NCBI RefSeq assembly: GCF_002995495.1
Contig: NZ_PVZV01000016.1
Location: forward strand, 1-61,391
Source of the DNA: Actinocorallia populi
GTDB taxonomy: Bacteria > Actinomycetota > Actinomycetes > Streptosporangiales > Streptosporangiaceae
Length of the DNA: 61,391 nucleotides
Direction of reading: 5' to 3'
The position numbers and the translations under genes are program-made. Positions 58,999 to 61,391 of this stretch are shown one piece after another (position 1 is the stretch's first letter; every line of letters starts with the position of its first letter). Under the pieces are notes generated by a model. It made no database searches. It saw only the letters and a list, made by a program, of their open reading frames with translations, and was not told where the DNA came from.

Positions 58999-59355
58999 TC
59001 AGACTGCTCGTCCGCGGACCGTCCGTCCGCCTGGTCCAGCCCGTGCGGACGGCATCCGCGGTCCAGGGGCGGCCGCAGGCCAACCGCCGAAGGCGACGCA
59101 CCGCGCCCTGGACGCAGCGTCCCGGTCCGCGCGGATCATCTCGTGCGAAATGACGTGGAACGGCAGCTCGCCCTCATCGGCATAGACCCGGCTCGCCCAG
59201 TCCGTCACCCCCTGCGTGCCGTGGTCGGCGTCCACGATCAGCACTTCCTCTCCCCGGTCGGCCAGCGCGAAGCCCAGCATCATCGCCGACGTCGACTTAC
59301 GCACCTCGCCCTTCAAGGTCGAGATCAGCCACAACTTGGCTCCGCCTACCGCCAT
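58999..59355 (-). pseudogene. Truncated ParA-like ATPase with broken P-loop
   Basis: From ATG 59355 (GGAGG upstream) the first 70 residues read AKLWLISTLKGEVRKSTSAMML ... EEVLIVDADHGTQGVTDWASRV, a close ParA pattern (normally KGGVGKTT in the P-loop). Here Gly, Gly and Thr are replaced (KGEVRKST), and sequence after about residue 75 no longer resembles ParA. It is thus a truncated, decayed copy, distinct from the parA at 6352. Confidence 0.75.
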
Positions 59356-59699
59356 ACGAACCTCCAGACGTCTGGACGCCAAGACTTCCAGACGCCCGAC
59401 CAAAGGTCACGGGCGGAGATCACGTAACTGGACTGAGCGGGACCGGAGTAGGTAGCACCTGCAACCAATGGAAATTTTTTTTTCGAAGCGGTCGGTATCA
59501 GACGAACCGTGTCGCTTTTTTTGGAGCCGTCCGTGCCGGGCAGCGCCGCGGCTGCGGCAGTGAGGGCGGCGGCGGCCAGGAAGCCGAGCTGCGCCGGGGT
59601 GGGTGCCCCGTCGAATCCGGCCGCTCCTGTTAGGGCGATGGACAGGGCGGCGGTGAGCGCGGCGGCCCAGCGGCTGCGGCCCTGTGGTGCGCGGTCCAA
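59346..59699 (-). CDS. Small membrane protein with two A-runs
   Basis: 117 residues; TTG start with GGAGG 6 nt upstream. Two hydrophobic segments (about 11-27 and 37-55) are followed by SKKSDTVRLIPTASKKKFPLVAGAT and a Trp-rich tail (WSGVWKSWRPDVWRFVW) that overlaps the 58999 gene's start. Runs of 7 and 9 A residues in the coding strand stand out in this GC-rich DNA. Family unknown; the tail may not be the natural end. Confidence 0.45.
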   Translation of the reverse strand: MDRAPQGRSRWAAALTAALSIALTGAAGFDGAPTPAQLGFLAAAALTAAAAALPGTDGSKKSDTVRLIPTASKKKFPLVAGATYSGPAQSSYVISARDLWSGVWKSWRPDVWRFVWR

Positions 59700-59861
59700 C
59701 GTCGTCCTCCATGGGTGATCTTCCGTCAGGACGGACGTGCGCCGGCCGCGGCGGGTTCCCGCCTATGCGCTCCCGGCATGGGTCGGCTACTGAACTACTG
59801 AAGACGGACCCCGGCCCGGTTTCACATAACCCGCGTTACGTGATGGCTCCCGGTACAGGGA

Positions 59862-59905
59862 TCTTCCCCGGGCTGGTCGTCGTCTGATCGGGTGTGAGCG
59901 ACTCC
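59862..59905 (+). promoter_or_regulatory. Conserved leader of pentapeptide paralogue 4
   Basis: ACAGGGATCTTCCCCGGGCT, GGTCGTCGTCTGATCGG and GTGTGAGCGAC match 55408-55450. It directly precedes and contains the GTG start at 59894. Confidence 0.6.
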
Positions 59906-61306
59906 CCCCAGACTCCTTCCGGCGGTGTTCCCAATCCTGTCCGGTGGCCGGTGAAGTACCCGTGGTTGAGGCCGGTTCTGATAGGGCTCGGCTGGCTGTC
60001 CGTCGCGGTGACCGTCGGCCTGGTGCTCTGGGTCGCGGTCGGGCCCGGTGCCCTGTGGGTGCTGCGGAACTTCGACAAGGTGCTGATCGGCGGGATGGAA
60101 CCCACCGAGCTGGCCGAAGCCCTCGACCGGGTCCGCGGCCGCGCCGTGGCAATCGGCACCGGGATGCTCGCCGCCATCGCCATCATCTACACCGCAGCCA
60201 ACGCCGCCTCCGCACGCCGCACCGCCGACGCCGCGTTCAAGGCTGCCGAGTCCTCGGAGCAGACCACGCGCGCCTCCATCCAGAGCGCCGAAGCCGCCAC
60301 CCGCACCGCGGCCGCCACCGAACGCGGCCTGACCACCGGCCGGTTCACCGCCGCCGTCGCCCAACTCGGAGAGAACTCGCCCGCCATCCGCCTAGGCGGC
60401 GTGCACGCCCTAGCCGGCATCGCCGACGACGAGCCCTCCATGCGCCAGACCTGCATCGACGTCTTGTGCGCCTACCTGCGCCTACCCTACGATCCCGACC
60501 CCGGCGAGGCACCCGAGCACGCTGAGGAGCGCAAGCGCTACCGCGGCCGCCGCGAGGTCCGCCACACCATCATCCGCCTCATCGGCCACCACCTGCGCCT
60601 GCCCGCCGACCACCCCCACTCCTGGCAGGGCCACGACTTCGACTTCACCGACGTCGTCTTCGACGGCGGCGACCTGCACGGCGCCCACTTCTCCGGCGGA
60701 AGCGTCAGCTTCGTGGGCGCAGAGTTCTCCGGCGGAAGGATCGCCTTCAATCACGCAGAGTTCTCCGGCGGGACGGTCGACTTCACGCGCGCGACGTTCT
60801 CCGGCGGGAGCGTCAGCTTCGGATACGCGACGTTCTCCGGCGGGAGCGTCGACTTCGAGTTCGCGGAGTTCTCCGGAGAGAGAACCGGCTTCGAGTTCGC
60901 GAAGTTCTCCGGCGGGAGCGTCAACTTCGGACATGCGAAGTTCTCCCGCGAGAGAACCAGCTTCGGACACGCGAAGTTCTCCGGCGGAAGAGTCGGCTTC
61001 GTGGGCGCGGAGTTCTCCGGCGGGACGGTCGACTTCACGCGCGCGACGTTCTCCGGCGGCGCGGTCGACTTCGGACACGCGAAGTTCTCCGGCGGGAGCG
61101 TCAACTTCGCGGGCGCGAAGTTCTCCCACCGGAGGGTCGACTTCATGGACGCGGAGTTCTCCGGCGGCCAGGTCGCCTTCTGGGGCGCGTCCGGGGCGTG
61201 TCCGGACGGGCTGCCCGGTTCGGGGGAGGAGGTCCCGGAGGGGCTGATGCTGCCGGCGGCGTGGCGGTCGGCCGGGGGCGGGGAGGACCCCGTGGAGCTT
61301 ACATAA
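59894..61306 (+). CDS. Membrane-anchored pentapeptide/decapeptide-repeat protein (paralogue 4)
   Basis: 470 residues; GTG start in the conserved leader. Two membrane segments (about 27-50 and 85-104), Ala-rich coiled coil, ATERGLTTGRFTAAVAQLGE ... IRLGGVHALAGIADDEPSMR and RQTCIDVLCAYLRLPYDPDPG, nearly the same as paralogue 1. The C-terminal half has decapeptide-type repeats FSGGxVxFxxAEF (FSGGTVDFTRATFSGGSVSF). It ends just before the IS left end. Close to paralogue 1 and more distant from 2 and 3, which carry regular A(D/N)L repeats. Function unknown. Confidence 0.78.
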   Translation: MSDSPQTPSGGVPNPVRWPVKYPWLRPVLIGLGWLSVAVTVGLVLWVAVGPGALWVLRNFDKVLIGGMEPTELAEALDRVRGRAVAIGTGMLAAIAIIYTAANAASARRTADAAFKAAESSEQTTRASIQSAEAATRTAAATERGLTTGRFTAAVAQLGENSPAIRLGGVHALAGIADDEPSMRQTCIDVLCAYLRLPYDPDPGEAPEHAEERKRYRGRREVRHTIIRLIGHHLRLPADHPHSWQGHDFDFTDVVFDGGDLHGAHFSGGSVSFVGAEFSGGRIAFNHAEFSGGTVDFTRATFSGGSVSFGYATFSGGSVDFEFAEFSGERTGFEFAKFSGGSVNFGHAKFSRERTSFGHAKFSGGRVGFVGAEFSGGTVDFTRATFSGGAVDFGHAKFSGGSVNFAGAKFSHRRVDFMDAEFSGGQVAFWGASGACPDGLPGSGEEVPEGLMLPAAWRSAGGGEDPVELT

Positions 61307-61315
61307 TCCCTCTTA

Positions 61316-61391
61316 GACTATGTCTTACGTGGCTTTTCGGGTGGTCTGCTGGGATGATGTCGTGCTGTGTTGATGTCGACTTTGGGTCTGC
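61316..61391 (+). mobile_element. Left end of an IS5-family-like element
   Basis: GACTATGTCTTACGTGG and TTCGGG match the reverse complement of bases 45-76. TTA precedes it at 61313-61315. ATG codons at 61354 and 61357 start a frame that would run, if the window is circular, into the transposase tail at 2-67. Confidence 0.5.

Overview
The window is very GC-rich actinobacterial DNA. Coding strands have strongly G/C-biased third positions, and many neighbouring genes overlap by 4 nt (ATGA or GTGA). The gene content points to the mobile pool of a mycelial actinomycete (Streptomyces or Streptosporangiales type): a DUF6879/Scr1-type XRE pair, a DUF2637/SpdB-like protein, an FtsK/TraB-like transfer ATPase, a GntR (KorSA-like) regulator and an AEP-type Rep. 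It reads as a conjugative plasmid (or plasmid-like integrated element). The two window ends look like the two ends of a single IS5-family-like element flanked by TTA, so the molecule may be circular and opened inside that element.

Layout. 1-4.7 kb: two convergent HTH/Sel1-type genes separated by a decayed IS481-like insertion, then small ORFs. 5.2-7.1 kb: parB-parA partition module with parS-like palindromes, one set lying inside the parB reading frame; ParA has its P-loop block and its Walker A' block in swapped order. 7.3-16.2 kb: metabolic cargo, namely aroA (EPSP synthase), a sulfotransferase-like protein, a frameshifted Old Yellow Enzyme, a DegT-type aminotransferase, two small proteins, an XRE-TPR regulator, a pterin carbinolamine dehydratase, a membrane protein and a P-loop kinase. 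16.2-19.1 kb: a repeat tract, a serine recombinase with a Zn-binding N-terminus and a res-like site, and an IS110 remnant. 19.4-23.8 kb: an unusual five-gene locus with an amphipathic repeat protein, two small proteins (one resembling a free-standing protease prodomain), a subtilisin-like protease with no signal peptide, and a hemopexin-repeat/phage-tail-lysozyme protein. 24-32 kb: two of four membrane-anchored pentapeptide-repeat paralogues, a pair of inverted 177-bp MITEs, a lipoprotein, a small-membrane-protein/sigma-factor/HTH operon, a GNAT and a broken J-domain-like gene.

32-49.4 kb is the plasmid backbone: Rep (AEP primase-like), a MazG-like protein, and a long minus-strand transfer operon (45.8 to 36.2 kb) ending in the FtsK-like translocase. 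The operon is read away from a GntR regulator whose promoter region carries four operator-like repeats. 49.4-51 kb is a gene-poor tract of short GATCGGGTC-type repeats that resembles a clt/TRS locus. It precedes a 1415-residue MobF (TrwC/TraA-type) relaxase-helicase on the minus strand. 55.3-61.3 kb: two more pentapeptide paralogues, an Imm1-like immunity protein, a DUF6247/RelE-like toxin-antitoxin pair, a decayed ParA fragment and a small membrane protein.

Working together, Rep and ParAB would maintain the replicon, KorSA/GntR would hold down transfer genes, and TraB plus clt and/or the relaxase would move DNA. Cargo islands (aromatic/pterin metabolism, the protease locus, TA and immunity genes, the pentapeptide family) sit between them. 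All functional assignments come from reading motifs by eye; no database search was run.
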